Shown here piece after piece: positions 24,823 to 26,324 of a stretch of DNA of 26,324 nucleotides; positions within the stretch are counted from its first letter, which is position 1; every line of letters begins with the position of its first letter. The stretch comes from Clostridiales bacterium. Lineage in GTDB: Bacteria > Bacillota > Clostridia > Peptostreptococcales > T1SED10-28. The stretch covers positions 1 through 26,324 of the forward strand of contig SLKF01000004.1 in NCBI GenBank assembly GCA_007134725.1, read 5' to 3'. The translations under genes were made by a program, and so were the position numbers. The notes under the pieces are model-generated. The model did no database searches, was not told the origin of the DNA, and worked only from the letters and a program-made list of their open reading frames with translations.

Positions 24823-25971
24823 ATGATTTCAAAGGCAGAAATTGTAATCATCGGTGGAGGCATCTCCGGTTGTGCCATTGCCTATAATTTAGCAAAAAAA
24901 GGAATGAAAAATATTGTGTTGTTGGAAAAAGATTATATTTCCAGCGGAGCCACCGGCCGTTGCGGAGCTGGGATTCGTCAACAATGGGCTACAGAAATGA
25001 ACTGTCAAGTAGCCAAGCTTTCCCGAGAATTTTTCGAAACCGCGGAAGAAACCTTGGGCTATGATCATGATATTGAGTTTAAACAAAAAGGATATCTGAT
25101 TCTATCGGCAACGGAAGAAGAGGACAACCAATCGAAAAAGAACGTTGCGCTACAAAACTCCCTTGGCATTGATTCGAAATATATTTCTTTAGAGGAAGCC
25201 AAAAAAATTGTTCCGATGCTTAATACAAAGGAGTTTATCAGCGCAACCTATTGTAAAGATGACGGTCATCTTAATCCATGGCATACGACTTTAGCCTTCG
25301 CTAAGGCTGCGAAAAAACTAGGGGTGAAAATTTATACTCATACAGAGGTTACGGGAATTGATCAAAAACACGGAGAAATAACCGGCGTGCAAACCAGTGA
25401 AGGATCCATTCAAACCCGTAAAGTGGTTAATGCTGCTGGTGGACATGCCCAAATAATTGGTGAGATGGCAAGGGTTGAACTTCCTGTGTATTCTGAACGT
25501 CACCAAATTCTTGTGACGGAACCGGTAGCACCGATACTGGACCCTATGGTTATGTCTTTTTCTAAAAATTTTTACTGTCAGCAGGTTCCTCATGGGGCAT
25601 TTATTATGGGTAGAGGAGGGGAAAATGAACCACGAGATCTTAGAAATACATCCAGTTGGGACTTTTTGGAAAAAATGACCGAAACCGCTTTAAGTATTTT
25701 ACCGGACTTAAAGAAAACTAGAGTGCTAAGACAGTGGTCCGGGATGTATAATATTAGTCCGGATAAACAGCCGATTTATGGAGATGTCCCAGGAATTAAA
25801 GGTTTATACCTGGCCATCGGATTTAGTGGTCATGGTTTTATGTTCGGACCGGCCACTGGATTGTTAATGGCGGAATTCATCTTAGGAGAAAAGACTACGT
25901 TGCCCATCGATAAGCTTCATATTAGCCGGTTTGAAAAAGGAGAACTGGTAACGGAAGCCTCTGTGGTATAG
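24823..25971 (+). CDS. FAD-dependent amino-acid/imino-acid dehydrogenase, beta (catalytic) subunit
   Basis: DadA/SoxB/glycine-oxidase family flavoprotein of 382 residues and the likely substrate-oxidising subunit. It shows the FAD motif IVIIGGGISGCAIAYNLA (glycines at 11-16), the following EKDYISSGATGRCGAGIRQQ loop that binds the flavin, and the C-terminal GLYLAIGFSGHGFMFGPATG motif typical of sarcosine oxidase beta, L-proline dehydrogenase beta and HcnC. Secondary amino acids such as proline, hydroxyproline, sarcosine or an opine are the family's substrates; which one applies cannot be told. The frame extends to 24781, but ATG 24823 follows AAGGAGGG and starts one base after the previous gene. 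It ends the operon. Confidence 0.9.
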   Translation: MISKAEIVIIGGGISGCAIAYNLAKKGMKNIVLLEKDYISSGATGRCGAGIRQQWATEMNCQVAKLSREFFETAEETLGYDHDIEFKQKGYLILSATEEEDNQSKKNVALQNSLGIDSKYISLEEAKKIVPMLNTKEFISATYCKDDGHLNPWHTTLAFAKAAKKLGVKIYTHTEVTGIDQKHGEITGVQTSEGSIQTRKVVNAAGGHAQIIGEMARVELPVYSERHQILVTEPVAPILDPMVMSFSKNFYCQQVPHGAFIMGRGGENEPRDLRNTSSWDFLEKMTETALSILPDLKKTRVLRQWSGMYNISPDKQPIYGDVPGIKGLYLAIGFSGHGFMFGPATGLLMAEFILGEKTTLPIDKLHISRFEKGELVTEASVV

Positions 25972-26099
25972 GACATATTAAGGTTATCCTATATGTGGAA
26001 TTGATATTTATTAGTCTAAAATCGGTATAAATTTAGGACTGGTAATAGAAATACAGTAACTATAATATAATAGCGACAATTCAAGTATAAAACATCCAA

Positions 26100-26150
26100 C
26101 GAAGACTTAAGCATCCAAAAATCCTGATGCAAAAGTCTTCGTGTTTTTTT
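26100..26150 (+). terminator. Strong rho-independent terminator of the redox operon
   Basis: CGAAGACTT (26100-26108) pairs with AAGTCTTCG (26133-26141), an AA/AA internal loop follows, then GCATC (26111-26115) pairs with GATGC (26126-26130) around a 10-nt loop. A run of seven Ts occupies 26144-26150. It lies about 130 bp after the last gene of the operon. Confidence 0.9.
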
Positions 26151-26172
26151 GTTTTAATATCAAATAAACGAT

Positions 26173-26211
26173 ATCAATTCAAATCAATTCAAATCAATAA
26201 AATCAATTCAA
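26173..26211 (+). repeat. Tandem 10-bp direct repeats ATCAATTCAA
   Basis: Perfect copies of ATCAATTCAA occur at 26173-26182, 26183-26192 and 26202-26211, with a degenerate 9-nt copy (ATCAATAAA) between the second and third. The period is close to one helical turn. It could be a simple replication-slippage array or a phased protein-binding site for a gene beyond the window. Confidence 0.8.
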
Positions 26212-26324
26212 AAAAAGTCATAAAATCCTGTGGAAAATTGTTGGTTACTGTTTAAATTATGTTTAATGACATCACCAGTGTAATATATAAATAATTACTT
26301 ATGTTTTATTTTCAAGTTTTTAGT

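Larger units (their letters stand above)
25972..26324 (+). other. Non-coding tail after the redox operon
   Basis: No gene is seen in these 353 bases. They contain a weak imperfect hairpin (25973-25996) right after the stop codon, an A+T-rich stretch with overlapping TATAAT sequences at 26061-26071 but no convincing -35 element, the strong terminator at 26100-26150, tandem 10-bp repeats at 26173-26211, and about 110 bp of A+T-rich DNA that may be the upstream region of a gene beyond the window. Confidence 0.7.

Noticed and set aside
26061-26150. Small RNA between TATAAT-like sequences and the 26100 terminator
   Set aside because: No -35 element lies at suitable spacing, and the terminator is sufficiently explained as the end of the redox operon.

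Overview
The window reads as a piece of a low-GC Gram-positive chromosome, most likely an anaerobic amino-acid-fermenting (Stickland-type) Clostridia member. Support for this is the complete oxidative ornithine-fermentation operon, strong AGGAGG-type ribosome binding sites, frequent TTG starts, AT-rich intergenic DNA and low-GC housekeeping genes. All supported protein genes lie on the + strand. No tRNA, rRNA, CRISPR array, insertion sequence or phage gene was seen. Species-level assignment is not possible from the sequence alone.

Layout. (1) 2-1096: 3' part of glyA, closed by a strong terminator. (2) 1204-2652: a PAS/AAA+/Fis sigma-54 activator, then a 331-bp control region with two tandem 14-bp dyads and a textbook -24/-12 promoter. 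(3) 2984-10802: the ornithine operon ord-ortA-ortB-oraS-oraE-mutL-like-orr, with short gaps or overlapping junctions, ending in a long bipartite terminator hairpin. Orr makes D-ornithine, OraSE converts it to 2,4-diaminopentanoate, Ord oxidises that to 2-amino-4-oxopentanoate, and OrtAB thiolyses this with CoA to acetyl-CoA and alanine; the MutL-like ATPase probably maintains the B12 mutase. (4) 11013-12038: threonine aldolase behind its own sigma-A promoter. (5) 12112-14169: an AT-richer pair, a divergent PHP phosphoesterase and an MFS transporter, which looks acquired. (6) 14174-16329: rarA and a canonical PHP phosphoesterase. (7) 16418-20468: aspartate aminotransferase, purB and asnS, closed by a terminator. 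(8) 20574-22343: a second bacterial enhancer-binding-type regulator with CBS and PAS sensor regions and a GAFAGA loop in place of GAFTGA. (9) 22630-25971: five genes for a multi-subunit FAD/iron-sulfur amine or imino-acid dehydrogenase resembling dye-linked L-proline dehydrogenase, D-hydroxyproline dehydrogenase and opine oxidase. (10) 25972-26324: non-coding tail with a strong terminator and short tandem repeats.

The region appears devoted to amino-acid catabolism. Two dedicated activator-like regulators each sit directly upstream of a catabolic operon. The first has a matching sigma-54 promoter and plausible upstream activating sites. The second is paired with an operon in which I found only a sigma-A-like promoter, which agrees with its altered sigma-54 contact loop. 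The best candidates for something undescribed are this second regulator and the substrate of the redox complex it probably controls.
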